Source: Chitinophagaceae bacterium (GTDB lineage Bacteria; Bacteroidota; Bacteroidia; Chitinophagales; Chitinophagaceae). Taken from it: a stretch of 35,989 nucleotides of DNA. The first letter of the stretch is position 1, and the number at the start of each line of letters is the position of its first letter. Location: the NCBI GenBank assembly GCA_947380435.1, contig CANCRC010000005.1, positions 1 to 35,989 on the forward strand, read 5' to 3'. Shown piece by piece: positions 1 through 9,719 of the stretch. The notes beneath the pieces are model-generated. The model had not been told where the DNA came from and made no database searches. It saw only the letters and a list, made by a program, of their open reading frames with translations. The translations under genes were made by a program, and so were the position numbers.

Positions 1-415
1 TTAAATTTCCTTTAGTCGTGTATATAGTATAATGACTACTTAATACTGCAGCCACTAATTCTTTAGTAGTTGTTTTTCCATTACTACCTGTAATAGCTAT
101 AAAGGGGATATTAAATTGTTCGCGGTGAAATTTAGCAAGTGCTTGCAAAGAAGTTAAAACATCTTCCACCATTAGGATGCGATTTGCTAAAGAAGCAGGT
201 GCTTGAATGGGTTCGTCTACAATTGAATAAGCGGCACCTTGTTCTAATGCTTGAAGAGCGAATTCATTTCCATTAAAATTAGGGCCTTTGAGTGCAAAAT
301 ATAAATCGCCTTTTTTTAATTGACGTGTATCGGTTTGTACTTGTGGATATGATTTATAAATTTCATATAAATCGGAAATTGAAATAGGAGAACTAGAGGC
401 GCTAGACTGCTTCAT
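1..415 (-). CDS. murF: UDP-N-acetylmuramoyl-tripeptide--D-alanyl-D-alanine ligase (MurF), N-terminal part; runs off the window edge
   Basis: Reverse-strand translation from the ATG at 415 (MKQSSASSSPISISDLYEIYKS...) reaches ...IPFIAITGSNGKTTTKELVAAVLSSHYT, the Mur ligase P-loop with the MurF-like GSNGKTTTKE; no stop before the edge. Confidence 0.9.
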   Translation of the reverse strand, partial: MKQSSASSSPISISDLYEIYKSYPQVQTDTRQLKKGDLYFALKGPNFNGNEFALQALEQGAAYSIVDEPIQAPASLANRILMVEDVLTSLQALAKFHREQFNIPFIAITGSNGKTTTKELVAAVLSSHYTIYTTKGNL

Positions 416-427
416 AAGGTAGCAGGT

Positions 428-913
428 TTAACTATTAATATCAGTTAATAAACAGGTGGCCATGGCCACTAAACCTTCTTCTCTTCCTGTAAAGCCCATT
501 GTCTCTGTGGTAGTGGCTTTGATAGAAATATCTTTATCGCCAATGTGTAATATGCGCGCAATACACTCTTGCATGGCAATTACATAGGGTTTAATTTTCG
601 GAGCTTCTAAACATAAAGTGGCATCTATGTTTACAATTTTATAACCCTTCGCTGTAATTAAATCGTAAGTTTTTTGAAGTAAAATTTTACTATCAATGTT
701 TTTATAAGCAGCATCAGTGTCTGGGAAGTGTGTGCCAATATCACCTAAACTTAAAGCGCCTAGTAAAGCATCGCAAATAGCATGTAATAAAACATCTGCA
801 TCGCTATGGCCTAATGCACCTTTTGTATGAGGAATTTTAATGCCGCCAATGAATAGGTCACGTCCTACAACTAGTTGATGAAAATCAATGCCGGACCCAA
901 TGCGTAGTTTCAT
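428..913 (-). CDS. ispF: 2-C-methyl-D-erythritol 2,4-cyclodiphosphate synthase
   Basis: RIGSGIDFHQL, ALGHSDADVLLHAICDALLGA, DIGTHFPDTD and TTTETMGFTGREEG motifs of IspF; 161 aa. Confidence 0.97.
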   Translation of the reverse strand: MKLRIGSGIDFHQLVVGRDLFIGGIKIPHTKGALGHSDADVLLHAICDALLGALSLGDIGTHFPDTDAAYKNIDSKILLQKTYDLITAKGYKIVNIDATLCLEAPKIKPYVIAMQECIARILHIGDKDISIKATTTETMGFTGREEGLVAMATCLLTDINS

Positions 914-925
914 CTATGTATTAAT

Positions 926-2284
926 TTAAAATATTCTTTTCCACCAAGGTTTGTTGTCATTGTCAGCGCCTGGACTGTCAACACCAAAGGCAGATATAGC
1001 ACATCTAAATCCAATGGTGCTGTTTGATTTATCTTGATCTAAATATCTTCTTGTTCCAGGATTCAACCAATAAGGACGGTCTTTCCAACTTCCACCTTTA
1101 TATACTCTTGATTTATTAGAAATTAAAGTATTGCCTCCTGTTTCATAGCTAGCAATATTTGCATCATCTCCATCTAAAGTATTGTTGCCACGATAAGGGT
1201 TAAAATCATCCATGTCTACATTATTCATGGGGCGGTAAATATCTGCCACCCATTCGTTCACATTTCCACTAATATTATAAAGGCCTATTCCGTTTTGTAA
1301 AAATGTATTTACTTTACTTGGGAAGCCTGCGCCATCGTTAGAGTAGCCTACCATGCCCATATAATCGCCACTTCCATTTTTAAAATTCGCTAAAAACATT
1401 CCTTGCGCACCTTTCTTTTTAGAAGGCATTGCATTTCTAATACCTTCATTTGAATTGGTGTTCCAAGGAAATGGGGTATCGGAAGCTGCAATACTAGCGT
1501 TAGGATGAGATGAATTCGCTCCTGCTTTTGGATTGTTAAAATTAGAAGTATAATTTTTTTGACTTGACACTTTAGCAGCATATTCCCATTCAGCTTCTGT
1601 AGGTAATCTGAAATCAGGAATCATGATATAATCATCTAAATTTTTACCTCTATTAATAGTGGTAGAAGTATTTGAAGCAGCAAAACCACCACCATTGCTA
1701 GTATCTGCAATATTATTAGCTATTCCCATTTTTCCTACATAAGGATTTTTAGCGTCAATTAATTTGTACTTTATTAAAGTATTCTCATTGGCTCTATCTG
1801 TTCTCCATCTGCAATAATTATTCGCTTGTTCCCATGTGACGCCCACTACGGGGTAATCATTAAATGCGCTAGCTCTAAAATAACCTTCTACCATGGGGTC
1901 GTTGTAAGAAAGTTCTGTTTTCCAAACACTAGTGTCAGGTAAGGCAGCTTTTACAATAGAATCTTTCCCTAATGGTATAAATATTTTTTCTAACCAATGT
2001 ATATAGGTTCTATATTTTTTATTACTTACTTCGTATTGATCTATTCTAAAAGAACTTACAGTAACTCTTCTTAGGTTATTATTCCATTCACCCATAATGC
2101 TTTCTTGGTTCATGCCCATGGCAAAAGTACCACCACGGATTAGAATAGTTTCTGAGTAAGGGTCGGTAGATTTAGGGGCCAAAAGAATAGTATTAGCAAT
2201 GGCTTTATCTTGATTGCTATTTAAAATGCTTGGACCTATTATAAGCAAGGCAAAAAACAATAAAATACTATTTATAAAATTCAT
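926..2284 (-). CDS. gldJ: Gliding motility protein GldJ-like (formylglycine-generating-enzyme/sulfatase-modifying-factor fold)
   Basis: FGE-like motifs (RGGTFAMG, DQYEVSNKKYRTY, YPVVGVTWEQANNYCRWR, FRLPTEAEWEYAA, GNVNEWVADIYRP, YKGGSWKDRPYWLNPGTRRYL...GFRCA); adjacent to porU/porV and murF, as in the recalled F. johnsoniae order. Confidence 0.88.
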   Translation of the reverse strand: MNFINSILLFFALLIIGPSILNSNQDKAIANTILLAPKSTDPYSETILIRGGTFAMGMNQESIMGEWNNNLRRVTVSSFRIDQYEVSNKKYRTYIHWLEKIFIPLGKDSIVKAALPDTSVWKTELSYNDPMVEGYFRASAFNDYPVVGVTWEQANNYCRWRTDRANENTLIKYKLIDAKNPYVGKMGIANNIADTSNGGGFAASNTSTTINRGKNLDDYIMIPDFRLPTEAEWEYAAKVSSQKNYTSNFNNPKAGANSSHPNASIAASDTPFPWNTNSNEGIRNAMPSKKKGAQGMFLANFKNGSGDYMGMVGYSNDGAGFPSKVNTFLQNGIGLYNISGNVNEWVADIYRPMNNVDMDDFNPYRGNNTLDGDDANIASYETGGNTLISNKSRVYKGGSWKDRPYWLNPGTRRYLDQDKSNSTIGFRCAISAFGVDSPGADNDNKPWWKRIF

Positions 2285-2397
2285 CGTAATTAGTTATTCT
2301 AAATGGGGTTAAATGATAGTGCGAATATACTTTGTTTTTTAATCAATTATTCACTTGGAAGTATAATGTTCTGTTACGAAAACCCTAATTTTAGTAT

Positions 2398-5300
2398 ATG
2401 AGAAGGGGTGTTTTTATCATTTTTTTGATTTTTTTGTTTGCTCCTTACTTCTTGGGGGCTCAAAATGCTGTGTTCAATGCAGGAAAATGGGCAAAAATTG
2501 GGCTTAGTAAACAAGGTATTTATCAAATTACAGGTGCGCAGTTAAAAACTTTAGGGTTCAGCTTGCCCATTAGCTCCACTCAACTTCAGTTATTTAATTA
2601 TAATTTAAATCAGTTAACAGAAAAAGTAAATTCTGTTATTGATAATAGTTTAACCGAAAATGCCATCCAAGTATTTGATGGAGGAGATAATCAAATAGAC
2701 GAAAAAGATTATGTTTTATTTTATTCGGAAGGGTCGGGGCAGTGGAAATATGATGCCTCAAAATTTATTCCCTCGCACTTTAAAAATACAAGCAATGATT
2801 CTGTATTTTATTTTTTGACAATTGGAGCCAACGGGAAAAGAATTAGCATAAAAGAAAAAGTAAATGCTCCTGCTCAAACAGTAGATCAATATGACGAAAG
2901 ATGGCTCATTGAAGTAGATAGCATTTCTTTATTAAACAGCGGAAAATTATTGTTGGGACCTGCTATGGGACAGGGTTTGGGTAAGCAATCGAAATTAAAT
3001 TATTACATTAATTTAAATGGTTTAGTGCTTGCTACTCCTATAAAAATAGTGAGTAGATATGTTGCCACTACTTATCAAAATGCTGCTACTTTTAATTTTG
3101 GAATTAACGATAATGCTATTAGGTCTACTGCAGTAGCTCCAGTGAGTGGTTATTTGTATGACGAGTCGGCGAATATTTCAATTGATAGTTTTACTTATAC
3201 TTTAAATACAAATACTAATTTAACGACTGCTGCTTCTGTGAATATTAGTTTTCAAGCCGATAATGCAGCAGCCACCGGTTGGATAGATTATATAGAATTA
3301 TCGGCTAAGAAAAAACTAGGTTTTTGGTCTACGAATAGTTTTGGCTTTAGAAATTTTTCTAGTTCAGTCAAAGGAAATATACTAGAGTATCAAATTCAAA
3401 ATGCAGATGCTAGCACCATGGTTTGGGATGTGACAAATCCATCTTTCCCTAGTATAATGTCTACAAATAATGCTAATGGTTTAATGAGTTTTCTGCATAA
3501 ATCCGATACACTGCATGAATTTTTCGCAGTGAAACAGCAGGCCTATGAAACGCCCATTTTATTAGGGCCGGTGGCGAATCAAAATATTGCTAACCTTGCA
3601 GTCCCTGACTATATTATTATTGCAGCCTCTAATTATATGGCTGCGGCTAAAAAATTACAAAACTATCATTCAACGGTAAATGGGCTAAAGACTGAATTAG
3701 TGAATGTGAATGAAATATTTAATGAATTTTCAGGTGGACAAGCCTCTGCAGTGGGTATTAGAAATTTTTTAAAATATTTATTGAATAAAGCAGCTACAAA
3801 TAAAGTGGCAGGACCGCGTTATTTATTATTAATGGGTAGCGCGAATTATAATGTTAAAAATTACAATGGCGCTACACAAATTCCTGTATTTGAATCGGCA
3901 GCATCTACGGGTTTGCTTTCAAGCTATCCTTCGGATGACTTTTACAGCCTATTAAATAACAACGACGATATCAATAATTACAATGATATCAAAAAGCTTT
4001 CTTTAGCTACAGGCAGGCTACCTCTAAGAACCATAGCAGAGGCTGACACCGTGGTAGAGAAAATAATTAATTATCAAAAAAATACCAATGGAGGCGCTTG
4101 GAAAAATAAAATTACTTGGGTAGCCGATGACGGGGATTATAATTTGCATTTACAGGATGCAGAAGAAATTTCATCACACTTGCAAGAAAAAGCACCCAGC
4201 TGGAATCAAAAGAAAATTTATTTAGACTTATATACTGCGACAAAAAATATTGCAGGCAATACTTTTCCATTAGTTAATAGCGATATTATACAAACAGTGA
4301 ATGAAGGAACCTTGGTTTTAAATTATACGGGTCATGGCAATTATTCGAGATTAACAGAAGAGGCGGTAATGAGTCAAACAGAAGTTCAACAATGGGATAA
4401 TGCCAATGCCTTGCCTTTAATGATAACGGCTTCTTGTGATTTTGCTCCTTATGATCAGCCTTCATTAAGTCCTTTTGGCTTTGATGCTTTACTGAAAAAT
4501 AGCAAGGGCGTTATTGCGCTAGTAGCCGCTAGCAGACTGGTTTTTGCCTATAGTAATAAACAAATCAATGATCATTTTATTCAAGCCTTATTGGTGCCGG
4601 ATACTGCAGGTCGTTTTTTAAGTGTAGGGGAAGCCTTGCAAGTAGCTAAAATGCAAGCTTGGAACTTGGGGGAAGATCATATGAATGCTTTTAAGTTTAC
4701 TTTATTAGGAGACCCTGCTATGCATTTAGCAGTTCCTAGATATGAAATAGGTATTACTGCTTTGAATAAAAAAATATTTACCGAAAAAGACACATTACTT
4801 GCTGGAAATAAATATACTATCACTGGTGCTGTCCGAAATAAAGGCCAAGTTAAAAACGATTTTAATGGACTAGTTGATTTTGTATTATATGATGCAATCA
4901 ATATTAAAAAAACATTGGCGAATGCGGGCACTAGTATAGTGGCTAATGTGCCCAGCCAGGATAAAGCATTATTTAAGGGTAAGGCCACTGTAGCGAAGGG
5001 TTTATTTAGTATTGACTTTTTATTACCTAAAGAAGTCACAGTATTAAAAAATTTAAAAATGCAATTTTCCGCCTACAATGAAACAGGCGATGCCATTGGG
5101 GTGTATGACAAATTAATGGCTATAGATGCCAATGGACTTATTGTCAATGACAACCAAGGACCTTTGCTAAAAATGTATTTAAATGATAGCAATTTTGTAG
5201 ACGGAGGATGGGCGGCTGCGCAATCGAAATTATATGTAGCATTAGCTGATAGCAGCGGCATTCAAACTTCGGGTAATGCATTAGGGCATGACATAGTATT

Positions 5301-5802
5301 AGTAATAGATGGGGACAATAAAAATGCCATTGTACTCAATAATTATTTTATGGCTAATATAGACAGTTACCAAAAAGGAATACTAGCCTATAGTTTACCC
5401 ATTTTATCGGAGGGACCGCACAGCATTGAACTTAAAGTTTGGGATTTGTTGGGTAATTCAACCACTAAAGTTTTGCATTTTCTAGTGCCTGCATCTGATA
5501 TATTAAATGTAAAAAACTTATACAATTATCCTAATCCATTTAGCAGTTATACTCAATTTAGTTTCGAGATTAATAAATTGGGCAGTCCTGTAGAAATTTC
5601 TCTAAGTATTTTCGATAATATGGGCAATTTAATTTTTACAAAACCATTGAGTGGAAGTTTTCTAGCCAATAGACTGGTTGCTGGCTGGGATGGCAATGGG
5701 ATTGGGTCTTCACGCCTGCAGGCAGGCCTTTATTATTATACATTAACTATTAAGGAAGGGGGAGTAACTCGTACATTAACCAATAAACTTATAAAATTTT
5801 AA
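2398..5802 (+). CDS. porU: Type IX secretion system sortase PorU (C25 gingipain-like cysteine peptidase)
   Basis: 1134 aa with signal peptide; C25 features LVLNYTGHGNYSRLTEEAVM (catalytic His region) and LPLMITASCDFAPYDQPSLSPFG (catalytic Cys region); T9SS-CTD-like C-terminus (NLYNYPNPFSSYTQFSF...); followed by porV. Confidence 0.93.
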   Translation: MRRGVFIIFLIFLFAPYFLGAQNAVFNAGKWAKIGLSKQGIYQITGAQLKTLGFSLPISSTQLQLFNYNLNQLTEKVNSVIDNSLTENAIQVFDGGDNQIDEKDYVLFYSEGSGQWKYDASKFIPSHFKNTSNDSVFYFLTIGANGKRISIKEKVNAPAQTVDQYDERWLIEVDSISLLNSGKLLLGPAMGQGLGKQSKLNYYINLNGLVLATPIKIVSRYVATTYQNAATFNFGINDNAIRSTAVAPVSGYLYDESANISIDSFTYTLNTNTNLTTAASVNISFQADNAAATGWIDYIELSAKKKLGFWSTNSFGFRNFSSSVKGNILEYQIQNADASTMVWDVTNPSFPSIMSTNNANGLMSFLHKSDTLHEFFAVKQQAYETPILLGPVANQNIANLAVPDYIIIAASNYMAAAKKLQNYHSTVNGLKTELVNVNEIFNEFSGGQASAVGIRNFLKYLLNKAATNKVAGPRYLLLMGSANYNVKNYNGATQIPVFESAASTGLLSSYPSDDFYSLLNNNDDINNYNDIKKLSLATGRLPLRTIAEADTVVEKIINYQKNTNGGAWKNKITWVADDGDYNLHLQDAEEISSHLQEKAPSWNQKKIYLDLYTATKNIAGNTFPLVNSDIIQTVNEGTLVLNYTGHGNYSRLTEEAVMSQTEVQQWDNANALPLMITASCDFAPYDQPSLSPFGFDALLKNSKGVIALVAASRLVFAYSNKQINDHFIQALLVPDTAGRFLSVGEALQVAKMQAWNLGEDHMNAFKFTLLGDPAMHLAVPRYEIGITALNKKIFTEKDTLLAGNKYTITGAVRNKGQVKNDFNGLVDFVLYDAINIKKTLANAGTSIVANVPSQDKALFKGKATVAKGLFSIDFLLPKEVTVLKNLKMQFSAYNETGDAIGVYDKLMAIDANGLIVNDNQGPLLKMYLNDSNFVDGGWAAAQSKLYVALADSSGIQTSGNALGHDIVLVIDGDNKNAIVLNNYFMANIDSYQKGILAYSLPILSEGPHSIELKVWDLLGNSTTKVLHFLVPASDILNVKNLYNYPNPFSSYTQFSFEINKLGSPVEISLSIFDNMGNLIFTKPLSGSFLANRLVAGWDGNGIGSSRLQAGLYYYTLTIKEGGVTRTLTNKLIKF

Positions 5803-5861
5803 TGTAAGCCAAAATTTCATTTTGTATCTTCACACATCAATAATAGCCATCTCCTTTTTTT

Positions 5862-6998
5862 ATGAATAGTAGTAAATTTAAAATTGTTTTTTTATGCTTT
5901 GCATTCGTATCATTTGTTCAAATGGTTCAAGCGCAAACGAATAAAATTCCTATAGTAAGTACTGCTGTTCCTTTCATGTTAATTTCCCCCGATGCGCGTT
6001 CTGGAGGTATGGGAAATTTATCCTTGGCCATGAGCCCAGAGGCGAATGATCTTTTTGGAAACACAGCCAAGCTGCCCTACTTAAATGAAAACAAAAGTTT
6101 TTTAATTAACTATACTCCCTGGTTAAAGGATTTAGGATTAAATGATGTGTATTTAGCGAGTGCTGGTTTTTATAAAAAATTAGATGATAAGAGTAGTATT
6201 AATAGTTCGCTTCGTTTTTTTAGCTTAGGGAATATCGATTTTTCAGACGAAGTGGGCAATGTGAATTTACCTTCCCAACGACCTTCTGAATTTAGTTATG
6301 ATTTAGGCTATAGTCTTTTGTTAACCGATAAGTTTAGCATGGGCGTCACACTTCGCTACATACATTCTAAATTAGTTTCTGGTTCTTATGGTGGAACGGC
6401 TATTAATTATAGAGCAGGTAATACCTTGGCAGGTGATATTAGTTTATTTTATAAACAAAATGAAGACTTGCAAGGTTTGCATGCAGGTTTATTACTTTCT
6501 AATTTAGGTGGTAAAATAAGTTACTCCAATGAAACAAAGAATAAGTATTTTATTCCCGCTAATTTGGGGGTAGGCATTGGGTATTTGAATAAAATGGACG
6601 CCGATAACTCCATTGAATTGGGTGTAGATATTAATAGAATTATGGTACCAGCAAATCCAGATAATACAAGTGTAGAATCGGTAAATCAGTATTTTTCTCA
6701 ATCGGTGGTTTCTAGTTGGTTTAATTCTTTTAATAATAAATACGGTATGCCTTTAGGAGAGTCTTTAAAAGCCTCTTTAGGAATAGAATATAATTATACC
6801 AATCGTTTTTATTTAAGAGGGGGTTATTTTATAGACAACAATAAAAACCTAGGGAGTATGCAATACTTTACCTTGGGTACTAGCTTTCAATACCAGCAGT
6901 CTAAATTTAACATCTCCTATTTAGTGCCTTCGGGAGGTGGTATATCTAAAAATCCTTTATCTAATACACTTAGGTTTGGTACCATTTTCTACTTCTAA
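5862..6998 (+). CDS. porV: Type IX secretion system outer membrane protein PorV (LptO/PG27 family)
   Basis: Signal peptide, then PFMLISPDARSGGMGNLSLAMSPEANDLFGNTAKLPYL typical of PorV; beta-barrel C-terminus ending ...LRFGTIFYF; directly after porU. Confidence 0.93.
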   Translation: MNSSKFKIVFLCFAFVSFVQMVQAQTNKIPIVSTAVPFMLISPDARSGGMGNLSLAMSPEANDLFGNTAKLPYLNENKSFLINYTPWLKDLGLNDVYLASAGFYKKLDDKSSINSSLRFFSLGNIDFSDEVGNVNLPSQRPSEFSYDLGYSLLLTDKFSMGVTLRYIHSKLVSGSYGGTAINYRAGNTLAGDISLFYKQNEDLQGLHAGLLLSNLGGKISYSNETKNKYFIPANLGVGIGYLNKMDADNSIELGVDINRIMVPANPDNTSVESVNQYFSQSVVSSWFNSFNNKYGMPLGESLKASLGIEYNYTNRFYLRGGYFIDNNKNLGSMQYFTLGTSFQYQQSKFNISYLVPSGGGISKNPLSNTLRFGTIFYF

Positions 6999-7016
6999 TT
7001 GCCTATTTTTGTTGAT

Positions 7017-7457
7017 ATGTCAACAGCTGTTCAAATAGTCAATAAAAGCCATCATCCTTTACCGGAATATGCTACTGCCGGCTCATCTGGAATGGACATA
7101 AGAGCATTTATCAATAGCCCCATTGTTTTATCGCCACTTGAAAGAACATTAATTCCTACTGGTTTATTTTTAGCTTTGCCTGAAAATTGGGAAGCACAAA
7201 TTAGACCTAGAAGTGGACTAGCCATTAAGCAAGGGCTTACTTGTTTGAATACACCAGGCACCATTGATGCCGATTATAGAGGAGAGATAAAAGTGATACT
7301 TATTAATTTATCGAATGAGGCACAAACAATTCAGGATGGAGATAGAATTGCGCAAATGGTTTTTCAGCAAGTAGAAAAAGTTATTTTACATAAAGTAGAA
7401 TTTTTAGACAGCACAGAAAGAGGAGCCGGGGGCTTTGGCCATACAGGTAAAAAATAA
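7017..7457 (+). CDS. dut: dUTP diphosphatase
   Basis: Motifs [37 protein letters not shown] and [12 protein letters not shown]. The ORF track starts at a TTG (6999); the ATG at 7017 ([11 protein letters not shown]) matches dUTPase N-termini better. Confidence 0.96.
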   Translation: MSTAVQIVNKSHHPLPEYATAGSSGMDIRAFINSPIVLSPLERTLIPTGLFLALPENWEAQIRPRSGLAIKQGLTCLNTPGTIDADYRGEIKVILINLSNEAQTIQDGDRIAQMVFQQVEKVILHKVEFLDSTERGAGGFGHTGKK

Positions 7458-7460
7458 TTC

Positions 7461-8282
7461 ATGAAAAAAGTTTTATACATTATTGGGTTGGTTATACTGG
7501 TGGCGTCTTGCTCCACTTATAGAAAGGTGCAGGTTATTAAGGATGCCTTGTCCAAAAACGATTCCACGAGTACTGAACTTGTTTCCAAAAAACCAAAGGT
7601 TGATTCTGCAGCCATTGTAAAAGGCATTTTACAAAAAATAGAATTAGCTAAAATTGATTTTGTCACTATGAATGCAAAATTTAAAGTAGATTATGAAACT
7701 TTAAAAAATGCAGACAATTATATTGTGAATGTTAGTATTCAAAAAGACAAAGCCATCTATTTAACCGTAAGAGGTGCTTTGGGAGTTATTGGTTTAAAAG
7801 CCCTTATTAACAAGGACAGTGTGGTCTTAATTTATCCATTAAGTAAAAAAGTAGAGCGTAAGCCATTGAGCTTTTTACAAGAAGTATTGAAAATACCCTT
7901 TACTTTTTCTACCGTACAAGATTTAATTGTGGGGAATCCTATTTTTATGGAGAATACAAAAGTGGTTTCTTTTAAAACGAACAATGGAAAATTGCAGGTA
8001 GGTTTAACGGGCGCTTTGTTTAAGAGCCTTATAATTTTAAGTGAGGATAATACCAAGGTATTAAACTTGAAACTAGATGATATAGATTTTAACCAACATC
8101 GTACCTGTGATATAACCTATAGCGACCATACTAGTTATGCTAAATTTCAATTTCCACAATATCGTGATATATCTATTGCAGCTATTAATAAGTTAGCAAT
8201 TCATATGGAAGTAAAAGAATATAGTTTTGATGAACCATTAAAATATACTTTTGCAGTACCTAAACCAGGCAAGCGTAAATAA
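7461..8282 (+). CDS. DUF4292-like lipoprotein
   Basis: Lipoprotein signal MKKVLYIIGLVILVASC; LolA/LppX-like beta-rich sequence; located between dut and an EnvC-like gene. Confidence 0.72.
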   Translation: MKKVLYIIGLVILVASCSTYRKVQVIKDALSKNDSTSTELVSKKPKVDSAAIVKGILQKIELAKIDFVTMNAKFKVDYETLKNADNYIVNVSIQKDKAIYLTVRGALGVIGLKALINKDSVVLIYPLSKKVERKPLSFLQEVLKIPFTFSTVQDLIVGNPIFMENTKVVSFKTNNGKLQVGLTGALFKSLIILSEDNTKVLNLKLDDIDFNQHRTCDITYSDHTSYAKFQFPQYRDISIAAINKLAIHMEVKEYSFDEPLKYTFAVPKPGKRK

Positions 8283-8302
8283 CGTTGAAATAAAAATATA
8301 AC

Positions 8303-9661
8303 ATGATTAAAAGGGCTTTATTTATTTTATTTTCTATTTGTATTCTTTCTATGAGTGCTGCTGCGCAAGCCAATGCTTCTAGAGAAGACCTTCAAAAACA
8401 AGAACAAACTTTAAGAAAAGAACTAGACGAGCTAAATCAATTATTAGAGCAAACCAAAAGAAATAAAAAAAATTCTTTAGGCCAGTTAGAGGCTATTAGA
8501 AGTAAGATATCCAAAAGGCAGTCTTTAATTAATGGTATTGCCAAACAGGTGAAAATTTTAGACGACGCTATTTACAATAATCAGTTAGATGTACAAAGGT
8601 TAAATAAAGACTTAGATACTTTAAAAACCAGGTATCAAAAAAGTATAGTCTTCGCTTATAAAAGTAGAAGTGGTTATGAATATTTGAATTTCCTATTTTC
8701 TGCTAACAGTTTTAATGACGCTGTGAAAAGAATTACTTATTTAAAGAGTTATAGACAAAATAGAGAAGCGCAAGCGCATGCCATAGACCTATCTCAAACC
8801 GATTTAAATGATAAAATAAATATTTTAGGTGCTAATAAGAAAGACCGATTAAAAACCCTAGAAGTTCAACATGAGCAATTAAAAGTATTAGTGGTAGATC
8901 AGAAAGAGCAAGATAAAATTGTGAATCAACTAAAAAGTAAAGAGCAGGAAATAACTGCACAAGTGCGTCAGAAAGAAGGACAAAGAAAAAAAATGCAGTC
9001 TGCTTTGTTAACTATTATTAGAAGAGAAACTTTAGAAGCGGAACGTAAAGAAAAAGAAAGACTGGCCAAATTAAAAGCAGCCAATGATGCAGCAAAGGCA
9101 ACTGCAAAGAATAACGCCGATGAGCCAGCCCCCGCAAAGGCTAGCTCGAAAAATGGTAAGGTAGCTAATGTGGAAGGTGGCATCACGAGTACCACCGATA
9201 ACAGACCTTATTCTGCACTAGAAACTACAGAGGAAGGCAGAGAGGCTTCCATACTTTTTGAAAATAATAAAGGGAGTTTGCCTTGGCCGGTAGATAAAGG
9301 AAACGTATATATACATTTTGGGGTGGAGAATATTCCAGGTACTAAATTGAATAGAAAAAGTGATGGTATTGAGTTGGCCTTACCTAAAGGAAGTTCTGTC
9401 AAAAGTTTAGCGAATGGAGTGGTTAAATATACCGGTGATATTAATGGTGATTTAACCGTCTTTGTACAACATGGAAAATATTTCTCTACCTACACACATT
9501 TAAGTAGTATTAATGTAAATGTTGGCCAAGAAGTTAAAGCAGGCACTTTGTTGGGCAGGTCTGGGATTAATTTAGACGGAGAAGGCGCTTTACTCTTAAT
9601 GATTAGCAATGAGAAAGGTGTTTTCTTAGATCCAGAAAATTGGTTAAAGAATAGAAGGTAG
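8303..9661 (+). CDS. envC: EnvC-like murein hydrolase activator: coiled coil plus LytM/M23-like domain
   Basis: Signal peptide, long coiled coil (~aa 25-260), Ala/Lys-rich linker, C-terminal LytM-like domain (GSSVKSLANGVVKYTGDINGDLTVFVQHGKYFSTYTHLSSINVNVGQEVKAGTLLGRSG). Catalytic M23 residues are largely substituted. Confidence 0.85.
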   Translation: MIKRALFILFSICILSMSAAAQANASREDLQKQEQTLRKELDELNQLLEQTKRNKKNSLGQLEAIRSKISKRQSLINGIAKQVKILDDAIYNNQLDVQRLNKDLDTLKTRYQKSIVFAYKSRSGYEYLNFLFSANSFNDAVKRITYLKSYRQNREAQAHAIDLSQTDLNDKINILGANKKDRLKTLEVQHEQLKVLVVDQKEQDKIVNQLKSKEQEITAQVRQKEGQRKKMQSALLTIIRRETLEAERKEKERLAKLKAANDAAKATAKNNADEPAPAKASSKNGKVANVEGGITSTTDNRPYSALETTEEGREASILFENNKGSLPWPVDKGNVYIHFGVENIPGTKLNRKSDGIELALPKGSSVKSLANGVVKYTGDINGDLTVFVQHGKYFSTYTHLSSINVNVGQEVKAGTLLGRSGINLDGEGALLLMISNEKGVFLDPENWLKNRR

Positions 9662-9719
9662 ATTCCAATTTCTTTTTATGCGCATCTTTTTTTATATTAC
9701 AATCTATTAACTGATTGTT

